Assembly: GCA_028288285.1 (NCBI GenBank)
Contig: JAQBNZ010000156.1
Span: 1-64,000, forward strand
Direction of reading: 5' to 3'
DNA length: 64,000 nt
Source: Mucilaginibacter sp.
Lineage (GTDB): Bacteria; Bacteroidota; Bacteroidia; Sphingobacteriales; Sphingobacteriaceae
The position numbers were made by a program, and so were the translations under genes. Each line of letters starts with the position of its first letter. Position 1 is the first letter of the stretch. Of the stretch, positions 34,965 to 44,454 are shown in pieces. Below the pieces are notes generated by a model. That model was not told the DNA's origin and searched no databases. It saw only the letters and a program-made list of their open reading frames with translations.

Positions 34965-35744
34965 TTATGGAGCTACATCAGAATAAGTAGCTTTTTCATT
35001 TCCCTTTCTTATTCCGCTATAAAATAATACACGTTGATTGTACTTATGCAATTTTTCGTTATGGTCTTTGTAAACCCATTTATAGACACCCACTTTCCAG
35101 TAAGGCAATTTTGCATCATTAAAAACATTAGGGCCTTGTCTGCTTATAACTTTTTTACCGTTTTTATATATTTCCACTAATCCATCAGCTTTATACGAAA
35201 ACTTAATATGAAAAACCCAGTCCGTCCATTCATTCAGGACAACAGAGCCTAAGTCAAAATTTACACTTCCCATCCATTTTCCTTGCGGTGTTATTCTTGC
35301 GGTATCCCACATAATATGAAAATCCCAACGTCCATTTACAACCCACATTGAAAGACTAGGAGATAGACCATACTCTAAAGAACTATCGGGAACATTATGC
35401 CATTGTGTTACAATTTCCGGTTCAACATCCGATAAATATGATTTTGGTGCAAATATCGAAAGCCCATACCATCGCTCAGAATTAGTTTCCGGTTTAGATG
35501 CAAATTCAGACCGAATAGATCTGCTGTCAATATTGTTAGACCTAACTTCAATGCGTACGCTCTTTTGCCCATGTCTCATAACACTGTCAGAAATAGTCGC
35601 CCCTGCAGGATCAAAAATCTCTTCATGTTCAAACTTGTGCAATATCCCATCATTAAAATTGGCGTCAAGTAATAAGTTTTTTCGCTGAGCCATTACGCTG
35701 GAAGTACACAAAAATAATAAGACAAAAAATTTAATTCGTTGCAT
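34965..35744 (-). CDS. Secreted polysaccharide lyase (Polysacc_lyase / PL20-like)
   Basis: A 259-residue secreted protein with a signal peptide (about 1-19, ending VMAQ). The jelly-roll features of the PF14099-type lyase family are visible: RIEVRSNNIDSRSIRSEFAS, RWYGLSIFAPKSYL, EIVTQWHNVPD and the late VEIYKNGKKVISRQGPN with KVGVYKWVY. Related enzymes act on glucuronan, alginate or similar uronates. It lies antisense between the heparinase-like gene and the AlgD-like gene, so it is regulated apart from the operon, perhaps for polymer release or turnover. Confidence 0.82.
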   Translation of the reverse strand: MQRIKFFVLLFLCTSSVMAQRKNLLLDANFNDGILHKFEHEEIFDPAGATISDSVMRHGQKSVRIEVRSNNIDSRSIRSEFASKPETNSERWYGLSIFAPKSYLSDVEPEIVTQWHNVPDSSLEYGLSPSLSMWVVNGRWDFHIMWDTARITPQGKWMGSVNFDLGSVVLNEWTDWVFHIKFSYKADGLVEIYKNGKKVISRQGPNVFNDAKLPYWKVGVYKWVYKDHNEKLHKYNQRVLFYSGIRKGNEKATYSDVAP

Positions 35745-35951
35745 ATAGTTGGTATATAATTACACAAAGAACGATCAATTACTTATTTTAATATATATCA
35801 TAAATAATAAAAGATTTTTTTTAAATTTGAATATTAAAAACAGTATAAAAAGTCAATATGTGCAATATATGGACTTATTATTACAATATTCTTAATAGGA
35901 ATCCATATTTCTTAGTTACAAATTTATTACAAATAGCACATATATCGTCCA

Positions 35952-37262
35952 ATGAATATTAGTATTTTCGGTTTAGGTTATGTTGGCTGCGTTAGCCTGG
36001 GCTGTCTTGCAAAAAATGGACACAATGTAGTTGGCGTTGACGTCAGCCAAACAAAGGTTAACCAAATAAATAATGGGTTACCTACCATAATTGAAAAAGA
36101 CATTGACGTTATTATCAAAGAGCAATTTGAAGCACAACGTATTCGTGCCACCACCGACTTTAAAGAAGCCATTTTCAATACCGAAATATCAATTGTTGCT
36201 GTAGGCACACCTACCGGTCCTAACGGGCACTTAAACTTAGACTATATTTTTAACGTAGCTAATAATCTTGGCGAGGTTTTAAAAGAAAAGAACGATTTTC
36301 ATATTATTGCTATTCGATCTACGGTAATGCCCGGCACCTCCGATAAATTTGCAGCCATTGTAGAAGAAGTTTCCGGTAAAAAACATGGAAAAGACTTTGC
36401 AATGGTAAGTAATCCCGAATTTTTACGGGAGGGTACAGCTGTTAAAGACTACTATAATCCTCCTATTACATTAATAGGCTCACATTTCCGTGATGCCGCA
36501 ACTAAACTGGCATCTATTTATGATCAATTACCAGGCGAGGTTGTACTAACTGATGTTAAAGTTGCCGAAATAATGAAGTATGTTAACAATACTTACCATG
36601 CTTTAAAGATATCTTTCGCAAATGAAATCGGAAATATATGCAATGCCCTGCAAATAGATTCGCATAGCGTAATGGATATATTCTGTAAAGATAAAGAACT
36701 TAATATCTCAAATTATTATTTTAAACCTGGTTTTGCATATGGCGGTTCCTGCTTACCTAAAGATTTAAAAGGCTTACAAACTCTTGCCCATGATTTGTAT
36801 ATTAAAGCACCAGTAATTGAAAGCATTGACAAAACGAACAATATTCAAATCCAAAGAGTCATTGATCTTATTGTGAGTCAAAAAAAACAAAAATTAGGCT
36901 TTTTAGGATTAAGTTTTAAAGCAGGAACTGACGACTTGAGAAACAGCCCTGCCGTTGTCGTTATAGAAACTCTTTTAGGTAAAGGTTATGATATTTCAAT
37001 TTATGACAAAAATGTGCAGGTATCGCGATTAACGGGCACCAATAAAGAATATATCGATGCTCACATTCCTCATCTATCTAAACTGATGGTAAATGATATC
37101 CATGAAATAATGGATAAATATGAAGTAATTGTTGTAAACAACAATGAAAAGGAATATGCTGATACATTGGCAACCTGGATAGGCACTGCTACTATAATTG
37201 ACCTCGTTCGTATCGATGAAAGAGTTCGCCAAAAGCCCGTTTATAAAGGAATAAACTGGTAA
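35952..37262 (+). CDS. algD: GDP-mannose 6-dehydrogenase (AlgD-like)
   Basis: A 436-residue member of the UDP-glucose/GDP-mannose dehydrogenase family. The Rossmann motif FGLGYVGCV starts at residue 6. The catalytic Cys267 lies in FAYGGSCLPKDLKG. Resemblance to Pseudomonas AlgD is close in several stretches, as I recall them: NPEFLREGTAVKDY, KELNISNYYFKPGFAYGGSC, LGLSFKAGTDDLR and NKEYIDAHIPHLS. It would oxidise GDP-mannose to GDP-mannuronic acid with two NAD+. UDP-glucose as substrate is the alternative, but the motifs favour GDP-mannose. It starts a plus-strand segment with its own 207-bp upstream region. Confidence 0.88.
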   Translation: MNISIFGLGYVGCVSLGCLAKNGHNVVGVDVSQTKVNQINNGLPTIIEKDIDVIIKEQFEAQRIRATTDFKEAIFNTEISIVAVGTPTGPNGHLNLDYIFNVANNLGEVLKEKNDFHIIAIRSTVMPGTSDKFAAIVEEVSGKKHGKDFAMVSNPEFLREGTAVKDYYNPPITLIGSHFRDAATKLASIYDQLPGEVVLTDVKVAEIMKYVNNTYHALKISFANEIGNICNALQIDSHSVMDIFCKDKELNISNYYFKPGFAYGGSCLPKDLKGLQTLAHDLYIKAPVIESIDKTNNIQIQRVIDLIVSQKKQKLGFLGLSFKAGTDDLRNSPAVVVIETLLGKGYDISIYDKNVQVSRLTGTNKEYIDAHIPHLSKLMVNDIHEIMDKYEVIVVNNNEKEYADTLATWIGTATIIDLVRIDERVRQKPVYKGINW

Positions 37263-37292
37263 ACCGCTGATCCGTTACTCAATATACTTAAA

Positions 37293-38489
37293 ATGGCTGA
37301 AGAAATTTTTACAGGTAAACATATATTAATCATTGTAGAAAATTTGCCTGTTCCGTTTGATAGAAGAGTTTGGCAAGAAGCAAATACTCTAAAAGAAAAT
37401 GGTGCTATAATATCTATCATATGTCCGATTATGAAGGGCTACACTAAAAGGCACGAGGTGATAAATGATATTAATATTTATCGTCACCCTTTATCTGAAG
37501 GAAACGGTTTAATCGGTTATTTGCTTGAATATTCCACTTCTATTTTTTGGTGGTACTGGCTTAGTCTAAAAATTTTTTTAAAAAGGCCTTTTCATGTAAT
37601 ACATGGTTGCAATCCTCCAGATCTGATATTTCTAGTGGCAATCTTCTATAAGTTATTTCGTGTAAAATATGTTTTTGACCACCATGATATAAACCCGGAA
37701 TTTTATGTGGCTAAATTTAATAAGAAAGGTTTTTTTTATAAATTATTATTATTAGTTGAACGTTTAACTTTTGCAACTGCCAATATAAGTATAGCCACCA
37801 ATGAATCATTTAAAGAGATCGCCATACGTCGAGGGAAGATGGATCCAAACAACGTAAATGTAGTAAGAAGCGGCCCAAAACTGGATAGGCTCAAAATTAT
37901 TCCACCTATAGATTCATACAAAAAAGGCAAAAAATATCTAATTGGATATGTCGGTGTAATAAGTGAAACAGAAGGCTTGGACCTTTTGCTTGAATCAATA
38001 AAATATATTGTAGAACAGCGTCAAGATGTACACTTTGCTATTGTAGGCGGTGGTATAGAATTGGAAAAAATACAGCACTTATCAGCAAGGATGAATTTGA
38101 ATAACTATGTTGATTTTTATGGCCGGGTAGATGATAAAACGTTGGTAGAAGTGCTTAACACCGCTGATGTTTGCGTTAATCCGGACAGACCTACAGATAT
38201 GAATAATTTATCTACCATGAACAAGATAATGGAATACATGGCACTTAAAAAGCCAATTGTACAATATGATTTAAAAGAAGGTAGGTTTTCGGCTGAAAAA
38301 GCATCGTTATACGCAACAAATACAGATACACTCGACTTTGCTAATAAAGTGATGTGGCTTTTAGACAACCCGAGAGACCGTGAGATCATGGGTAATTTTG
38401 GCTATGACAGGGTGGTTAATAAATTAGCCTGGTCATATGAATCGGTCAAACTTGTTAACGTGTATAAACGCCTATTTAAGATTACTTAA
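37293..38489 (+). CDS. GT4-family glycosyltransferase
   Basis: A 398-residue GT-B protein. It starts MAEEIFTGKHILIIVENLPV and has PFDRRVWQEANTLKENG, a pattern typical of EPS GT4 enzymes. It also has FDHHDINPEFY and the late NPDRPTDMNNLSTMNKIMEY, where MNKIMEYMA replaces the usual E-x7-E site. It lies 30 bp after the AlgD-like gene, so it may transfer mannuronic acid, but that is only inference from position. Confidence 0.87.
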   Translation: MAEEIFTGKHILIIVENLPVPFDRRVWQEANTLKENGAIISIICPIMKGYTKRHEVINDINIYRHPLSEGNGLIGYLLEYSTSIFWWYWLSLKIFLKRPFHVIHGCNPPDLIFLVAIFYKLFRVKYVFDHHDINPEFYVAKFNKKGFFYKLLLLVERLTFATANISIATNESFKEIAIRRGKMDPNNVNVVRSGPKLDRLKIIPPIDSYKKGKKYLIGYVGVISETEGLDLLLESIKYIVEQRQDVHFAIVGGGIELEKIQHLSARMNLNNYVDFYGRVDDKTLVEVLNTADVCVNPDRPTDMNNLSTMNKIMEYMALKKPIVQYDLKEGRFSAEKASLYATNTDTLDFANKVMWLLDNPRDREIMGNFGYDRVVNKLAWSYESVKLVNVYKRLFKIT

Positions 38490-38608
38490 ATACTATAATA
38501 TTTTTTATACTTATAATTAACAATTAAATAATATGTAAATAAGCGTTTAAAATAAACTTAATTACGTTATTTTCAACGTTTAATAAATTGGCTACTTTTA
38601 ATTAATGA

Positions 38609-40024
38609 ATGAATTCAAATCGTAAAATACACTTCAATTTCTATAGGTTTTTTAACGAATCTTTTGTTTTAACATTTAGTTTTGGATTAGCCTCTGTAAT
38701 TATTGAGTACGTTTATAAGTCTCATCTCGCTTTAGCAAATTTCTGGATGTTACCTATTTTGGTTATTGGCTGGTATTTTACTTCCAGCAGTAATCATCAC
38801 CCGGATAATTTTGATGCAAAAACCTTTTTGGTCAGCTTATACAAAACAGCCAATGGGATATTTATTCAGTTTTGCCTGGTGGTACTTTTCTTTTTTTCTG
38901 CACACCAAACTTTTAACACCAGGCGCTTTTTATTAATTTACATAGGTTTATTATGTATATTTATTCCGTTTGAAAAAATTATATATAGAAAGTTAATGCT
39001 TTTCCTTCATAAGAAAGGCGTTCATAAAAAAAATATACTTATCATAGGTGCAGGTAAAATTGGCATAGAGTTTTCCAATGTAATTAAAAAAAATATTCAC
39101 CTTGGTTATGAGGTGGTTGGTTTTTTAGATGATGAGGATAAATCTGCATTAAAGGGAAAGTATCTTGGCAAAATAGAAAATATAGACAATTACATTACTG
39201 ACAATATGAATAATGTGGATGAGGTTGTAATTGCTCTTCCAAACACTGCCCATCATAAGATTAAGCATATAGCAAGTATGGTAAGCAACCATGCGGTTAA
39301 ATTGCGTATCATCCCTGCATATCATGATTTAATAAATTCACAATATAATATCAGTGTTTTTAACGGATTCCCAATGATAACTGTACGAAATGAACCATTG
39401 GATGACATTCATTTACGAACAATTAAAAGGATATTTGATATTATTTTCAGCTTTTTTGTGCTACTTTTAATATGCTCATGGCTTTTTCCCTTAATTGGTT
39501 TATTAATAAAGTTAAATTCAAAAGGACCTGTATTTTTTGTTCAGGAAAGATGGGGGCGCAAGAACAAAAAAATTAAATGCTATAAGTTCCGCTCCATGTA
39601 TATTACTTCACGTGATGTAGATGCAACCAGTGGTAAATATCAACAAGCTAAAAAAAATGATTCGAGGATAACTCCTATAGGTGCTTTTTTAAGAAAAACA
39701 AGTTTAGATGAATTTCCACAGTTTGTAAATGTACTTATAGGCAATATGTCTGTTGTTGGGCCCCGGCCGCATCCAACTCCGCTAAATCTTGAATCCAAAA
39801 AAACTATTGACAAATATCTGGTACGGCATCTGGTTAAACCAGGCATCACTGGTTGGGCGCAGGTAAATGGCTTTAGAGGTGAAACTACTACAAATTCATC
39901 ACTTATGTTGGCAAGAATAAACTATGATATATGGTATATTGAAAATTGGACCTTGCTGTTAGACATAAAAATCATTTTCCTTACTTTTTGGAAAACCGTT
40001 GCAGGCGATAAAAACGCTTTTTAA
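38609..40024 (+). CDS. WcaJ-like undecaprenyl-phosphate sugar phosphotransferase
   Basis: A 471-residue polyprenyl glycosylphosphotransferase. It has four N-terminal membrane helices (about 15-125), a Rossmann-like middle domain (about 140-250, NILIIGAGKIGIEF) and a C-terminal bacterial sugar transferase domain (from about 270). That domain carries KRIFDIIFSFFVLLLI, ERWGRKNKKIKCYKFRSM, DEFPQFVNVLIGNMSVVGPR and KPGITGWAQVNG. It attaches the first sugar-1-phosphate, usually glucose, to undecaprenyl phosphate and so starts the repeat unit. Confidence 0.92.
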   Translation: MNSNRKIHFNFYRFFNESFVLTFSFGLASVIIEYVYKSHLALANFWMLPILVIGWYFTSSSNHHPDNFDAKTFLVSLYKTANGIFIQFCLVVLFFFSAHQTFNTRRFLLIYIGLLCIFIPFEKIIYRKLMLFLHKKGVHKKNILIIGAGKIGIEFSNVIKKNIHLGYEVVGFLDDEDKSALKGKYLGKIENIDNYITDNMNNVDEVVIALPNTAHHKIKHIASMVSNHAVKLRIIPAYHDLINSQYNISVFNGFPMITVRNEPLDDIHLRTIKRIFDIIFSFFVLLLICSWLFPLIGLLIKLNSKGPVFFVQERWGRKNKKIKCYKFRSMYITSRDVDATSGKYQQAKKNDSRITPIGAFLRKTSLDEFPQFVNVLIGNMSVVGPRPHPTPLNLESKKTIDKYLVRHLVKPGITGWAQVNGFRGETTTNSSLMLARINYDIWYIENWTLLLDIKIIFLTFWKTVAGDKNAF

Positions 40025-40135
40025 TTTATTACCATACGCCTATTAAGTAAAAGGTGACTATCTAATACTCTTATCAAATAAAATGTAGTAATTTCGAGCT
40101 AAAAAATAATTGAATTCGATAAGAATATTCTTTAA

Positions 40136-41254
40136 ATGAGTAAAAAAGTAGCACTAATAACAGGTATAACAGGACAGGATGGGGCATATCTTGCGGATTT
40201 ATTATTATCAAAGGGATACGAAATACATGGTATAAAGCGCCGCAGTTCGTTATTTAATACCGAGCGGATAGACCATCTATACCAAGACCCGCATGATGAA
40301 GACCAAAAATTCATTCTGCATTACGGAGATCTGTCTGATTCTACAAATTTAATAAGGATCATACAACAAGTTCAACCTGATGAAATTTATAACCTGGGTG
40401 CAATGTCTCATGTTAAAGTAAGTTTTGATACACCAGAATACACTGCCAATGCCGATGGTATTGGAACTTTAAGACTTTTGGAAGCTATACGTATTTTAGG
40501 ATTAACCAAAAAAACTAAAATTTATCAGGCCTCAACATCAGAACTTTATGGTTTAGTGCAGGCAGTTCCGCAATCAGAAACTACACCCTTTTACCCCCGG
40601 TCACCTTACGCAGTGGCCAAAATGTACGCTTACTGGATAACTGTTAACTATCGCGAAGCTTATGGTATGTTTGCCTGTAATGGTATATTGTTTAATCATG
40701 AGAGTCCTTTACGTGGCGAAACCTTTGTAACACGTAAAATTACCAGGGCAGCAGCAAAAATAGCATTGGGCCTGCAAAGTAAATTATTTTTAGGTAATCT
40801 TGATGCACAAAGGGATTGGGGGCATGCTAAAGACTATGTTGAAGCAATGTACCTTATATTACAACAGGATACTCCTGAAGATTTTGTTATAGCTACCGGC
40901 GTTACTACAAGGGTGCGTGAATTTGTACGATTAGCTTTTGCAGAACTTGGAATAGTTATTGAGTTTAAAGGTAGTGGTGCTGATGAAAAAGGATACGTAG
41001 CAGCTTGTACACATCCTGATTATCAGATTGAAATTGGACAGGAAATTGTTGCTGTAGATCCAAAATATTTTAGACCTACAGAAGTTGATCTGTTAATTGG
41101 AGATCCTACAAAATCTCAAACTAAATTAGGCTGGAAACCTAAATATGATTTACAGGGATTGATTGAGGAAATGGTGGCTGCAGATGTTGAATTCTTCCAT
41201 CGCGAAAAGCTGTTGAAAGATTCAGGATATCAAATTAAAAACCAGTTCGAATAA
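40136..41254 (+). CDS. gmd: GDP-mannose 4,6-dehydratase
   Basis: A 372-residue extended SDR enzyme. The nucleotide-binding [20 protein letters not shown] is diagnostic. The catalytic pair is Tyr158/Lys162 ([12 protein letters not shown]), and the substrate loop has [20 protein letters not shown]. It turns GDP-D-mannose into GDP-4-keto-6-deoxymannose, the first step to GDP-L-fucose. Full length, 6 bp before fcl. GDP-mannose is the shared substrate with the AlgD-like enzyme; no manC or manB gene is seen in the window. Confidence 0.95.
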   Translation: MSKKVALITGITGQDGAYLADLLLSKGYEIHGIKRRSSLFNTERIDHLYQDPHDEDQKFILHYGDLSDSTNLIRIIQQVQPDEIYNLGAMSHVKVSFDTPEYTANADGIGTLRLLEAIRILGLTKKTKIYQASTSELYGLVQAVPQSETTPFYPRSPYAVAKMYAYWITVNYREAYGMFACNGILFNHESPLRGETFVTRKITRAAAKIALGLQSKLFLGNLDAQRDWGHAKDYVEAMYLILQQDTPEDFVIATGVTTRVREFVRLAFAELGIVIEFKGSGADEKGYVAACTHPDYQIEIGQEIVAVDPKYFRPTEVDLLIGDPTKSQTKLGWKPKYDLQGLIEEMVAADVEFFHREKLLKDSGYQIKNQFE

Positions 41255-41260
41255 GAAGGA

Positions 41261-42199
41261 ATGGAAAAAGTAGCAAGTATATATATTGCAGGGCATCGCG
41301 GCATGGTTGGCTCGGCCATTCATCGCAAACTAACCAAAGAGGGCTATACTAATATTATTACCAGTACCTCTACAGAACTTGATTTGCGGAACCAGCAACA
41401 AACTGCTGCTTTTTTTGCTACACACAAACCCGAATATGTTTTTTTAGCTGCTGCAAAAGTGGGGGGTATTATAGCTAATAATACTTACCGTGCAGAGTTT
41501 TTGTACGATAATCTGCAAATTCAGAACAACATTATTCACTCATCCTACCTTAATGGGGTAAAAAAATTGATGTTTTTAGGATCAAGTTGTATATATCCAA
41601 AACTTGCACCACAGCCTCTAAAAGAGGAGTACCTTTTAACCGGTTTACTTGAGCAAACAAATGAGCCTTATGCAATTGCCAAAATAGCAGGTATAAAAAT
41701 GTGCGATGCTTACCGTGCACAATATGGTTGCAATTTTATATCAGTAATGCCTACAAATTTGTATGGTTATAATGACAACTATCACCCACAAAATTCACAC
41801 GTAGTTCCGGCATTAATCCGAAGATTTCATGAGGCTAAAACTAATGGCTTATCTTCTGTAACTATTTGGGGTAGCGGCACACCAAAACGCGAGTTTTTAT
41901 TTGCTGATGACTTGGCTGAAGCTTGTTTTTATCTGATGCAGAACTACAACGAAGAAGGGCTGGTTAATGTTGGCACCGGTGAGGATATTTCTATCAAAGA
42001 TCTTGCCCTGCTTATCAAAAATATTGTTGGCTTTGAAGGCGATGTAGCATTTGACACCTCAAAACCAGATGGTACACCTCGCAAGTTAATGGATGTATCA
42101 AAACTTCACAGTAAAGGTTGGCATCATACAATAGAATTGCAAGAAGGCATCCAACTGGCTTACAATGATTTTCTCTCTAAAAACAAAAGCTTAGTTTAA
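41261..42199 (+). CDS. fcl: GDP-L-fucose synthase
   Basis: A 312-residue SDR epimerase/reductase. [16 protein letters not shown] is the NADP site, with Tyr137/Lys141 (YAIAKIAG) as the catalytic pair. [14 protein letters not shown] and [19 protein letters not shown] are conserved GDP-fucose synthase stretches. It completes GDP-L-fucose from the Gmd product. An AGAAGGA ribosome site precedes the ATG. The stop codon lies inside the left arm of a long terminator hairpin. Confidence 0.95.
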   Translation: MEKVASIYIAGHRGMVGSAIHRKLTKEGYTNIITSTSTELDLRNQQQTAAFFATHKPEYVFLAAAKVGGIIANNTYRAEFLYDNLQIQNNIIHSSYLNGVKKLMFLGSSCIYPKLAPQPLKEEYLLTGLLEQTNEPYAIAKIAGIKMCDAYRAQYGCNFISVMPTNLYGYNDNYHPQNSHVVPALIRRFHEAKTNGLSSVTIWGSGTPKREFLFADDLAEACFYLMQNYNEEGLVNVGTGEDISIKDLALLIKNIVGFEGDVAFDTSKPDGTPRKLMDVSKLHSKGWHHTIELQEGIQLAYNDFLSKNKSLV

Positions 42200-42222
42200 T
42201 TATAAACTAAGCTTTTGTTTTT
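42179..42222. terminator. Bidirectional terminator between convergent EPS blocks
   Basis: A perfect 20-bp inverted repeat (42179-42198 and 42203-42222) with an ATTA loop. It runs out in T5 on the plus strand and, by symmetry, T5 on the minus strand. It overlaps the last codons of fcl and ends 1 bp before the stop codon of the acyltransferase gene. Confidence 0.9.
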
Positions 42223-42223
42223 A

Positions 42224-43252
42224 TCAATTGGTTGTAATTACTCTAATGGTGTGCTTTTTACTCCTGATAAAAGGCTTCTCAATGCATATCCATGATAAGT
42301 ATGCAAGTATGTAGGTTAGCAATATCAGTACAAACAGATTTACATTAACTTTTTCTTGAATCATAATGGTTAAAATAAGCCCATGATAAATATATATACC
42401 GTATGATATATCATTCGTACGAAGCAGCTTTTTGGCAAGCTCTGGCAAGGTATAGGCTAACGATATAACCACAAAAGCTAACAGTACATTTTTTATTAAA
42501 GTAAATGTTATTGGTTCAATAATCGGTGATAATGTTAAGCTATACACCAGATAAGCAATTACCCAATACAATGCCTTGTTATTAATTATTGCATGCTTAT
42601 AAAGCTGCAACCGTTGGAAAATAACACCTATTAAAAAAAGATAAAAATGTGGAATGAATGAATAGCTTATTATCTTTTCCAGCTTACCGGTAAAACCTAT
42701 TGTCTGGAACAGAAAGCTTAATACTAAGAAGACCGTAAGCAATACGTAAAAAAAATAATTAGTATACTTTTTTGGCGCCAGCAAATAACAAAAAGGCAGC
42801 AGAATATAAAACTGCAGTTCGATGGGTATTGTCCATAAGCTACCGTTATACGAACCGAAACCGTATGTTTTTAAAAATGGAGGTGTATAAATAAGCCCTA
42901 TTAGCTGGGCAGGTAACCAGGCAATAACCTGTTTGTTAATAAAACTTATACCGGTTATTGTTATTAAAATTATGGTTATGAAAATACAGCCCCACAAGCC
43001 CGGGAAAATACGTAATATTCTGTTTCTTGTATAAGTACTGATGCTGTTATTACGTTCATATGAGGCTGAGATCAAATACCCGCTTATTATAAAAAAAACC
43101 GGCACACCTGGAAACAGATATAGGATATTAAGGCTAAAATCACTTAATGATATTTGTAAATGTTGAAAATAATGGTCGACAATAACTTGTGTTGCGGCAA
43201 GTAAACGCAACAGATCAAAATTATTAACCTTAAACTCCTGTTTAAACTCCAT
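42224..43252 (-). CDS. Acyltransferase-3 family membrane protein
   Basis: About 342 residues with around ten membrane helices. It starts MEFKQEFKVNNFDLLRLLAA and has PGVPVFFIISGYLISASYER, the conserved catalytic-His-region features of the acyltransferase-3 (OafA/ExoZ) family; ELQFYILLPFCYL is also typical. It adds acetyl or similar groups to surface polysaccharide. The ATG overlaps the stop of the upstream GT gene by one base (TGATG), so they are translationally coupled. It is the last gene of the minus-strand block. Confidence 0.9.
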   Translation of the reverse strand: MEFKQEFKVNNFDLLRLLAATQVIVDHYFQHLQISLSDFSLNILYLFPGVPVFFIISGYLISASYERNNSISTYTRNRILRIFPGLWGCIFITIILITITGISFINKQVIAWLPAQLIGLIYTPPFLKTYGFGSYNGSLWTIPIELQFYILLPFCYLLAPKKYTNYFFYVLLTVFLVLSFLFQTIGFTGKLEKIISYSFIPHFYLFLIGVIFQRLQLYKHAIINNKALYWVIAYLVYSLTLSPIIEPITFTLIKNVLLAFVVISLAYTLPELAKKLLRTNDISYGIYIYHGLILTIMIQEKVNVNLFVLILLTYILAYLSWICIEKPFIRSKKHTIRVITTN

Positions 43253-44454
43253 CAAGCCTTATTGTTATCAATTTTATCCCAACCACTTGTATTGTAGCGG
43301 CCATGCCATAAGCTTATAATAGTAGCGGTGATAATACCCGGTAATATATATGGTTTGGCATATAACCTATTTAGTTCATCGGCAAGCTGTTTACCCATTC
43401 TTTCAAAACTAAATGCATCAACAAGCTTCAAAGATGCATTTCCCATCTGTTTTTTTAGTAGGTCATTAGTATTTATATACTTTAAGATGGCATTATAAAT
43501 AGCGTTTACATCAACCGGATCAAATCCAAACCCATTTACTCCTTCTTTTAAAAGATCGTGAGCCGCATTAATTCTTGCACTTAATAACACAGGCAAACCA
43601 GCGGCCATAGCCTCGTTTACAACGAGCCCCCATGTTTCTGAAAGGCTTGGCAAAATAAACGCATCAGAGCGTTTAAAATAAGCCGGGAGCGTCTTGTTAT
43701 CTACAGCCTCAATAAACTCAACCGTTTTAACACTCAAATTTAATGACAGCTGTTTTAAAGACACTTCCTGAGGTCCGTTACCAACAATCACTAAGTGATA
43801 ACCTGTATTTTGCCGTTCAATCAACTGCCATGCCTTTAGCAAATTATCTATATTCTTTATGGGTACCAGCCGCGCGATGCAAATAATGGTTTTGCTTTTG
43901 GGCTGACAATTAGTAATCGGATTAAAAAAATCATTATCAATACAACTGAATCCATAAAAAAACGGGATGCCTTTATCATGGAAGTAGGTGTATTCTTGAG
44001 CATAACTTTTTGAAGGGAGCCACAAACTGTCAGCCTGCAATGTGATCAGGTTCTTGATCCCTTGCACTACAAAATTCCTTTTTACCTGCGATGGCTTGGC
44101 ATCATCAAACATGATAAATTTCTTCTTGTTCTTTTTCGCCCATGAAATACCTAACGCACCAGGGAAAAACACAATAGAAGGCCCAATAACAATATCAGGC
44201 TGCAGATCATCTAAAGCCTCATGTAGGGCTTTCTTTATATCAAATTTTGATAAATCTATCGAACTATCATTAGGGAAAAGGCAAGTCCACCAGGGCTGTG
44301 TATTGTTAACCGTATCAAAAGTATAAGGCGAGCCTTTTCCAAAAAGCTCGATCGCATACATATCAATATTTTGAGAAGCCAGATATTGGTGAAGGTAGGC
44401 CAGCCTGCTTTTCCAGTATACCCTGAAATCGTTATTTAATATTACTATTTTCAA
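43252..44454 (-). CDS. GT4-family glycosyltransferase
   Basis: A 400-residue GT-B protein with ICIARLVPIKNIDNLLKAWQ, LVIVGNGPQE and LSETWGLVVNEAMAAGLPVL (E-x7-E). The start appears to be TTG at 44454, overlapping the upstream stop as TTGA. The next ATG would remove 31 residues including the first beta-strand KIVILNNDFRVYW. The operon is tight on both sides. Sugar unknown. Confidence 0.87.
   Translation of the reverse strand: MKIVILNNDFRVYWKSRLAYLHQYLASQNIDMYAIELFGKGSPYTFDTVNNTQPWWTCLFPNDSSIDLSKFDIKKALHEALDDLQPDIVIGPSIVFFPGALGISWAKKNKKKFIMFDDAKPSQVKRNFVVQGIKNLITLQADSLWLPSKSYAQEYTYFHDKGIPFFYGFSCIDNDFFNPITNCQPKSKTIICIARLVPIKNIDNLLKAWQLIERQNTGYHLVIVGNGPQEVSLKQLSLNLSVKTVEFIEAVDNKTLPAYFKRSDAFILPSLSETWGLVVNEAMAAGLPVLLSARINAAHDLLKEGVNGFGFDPVDVNAIYNAILKYINTNDLLKKQMGNASLKLVDAFSFERMGKQLADELNRLYAKPYILPGIITATIISLWHGRYNTSGWDKIDNNKA

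Noticed and set aside
35745-35951. Promoter for the AlgD-like gene
   Set aside because: A promoter must exist in this divergent gap, but I found no sequence close enough to the TTTG/TAnnTTTG consensus to place it.
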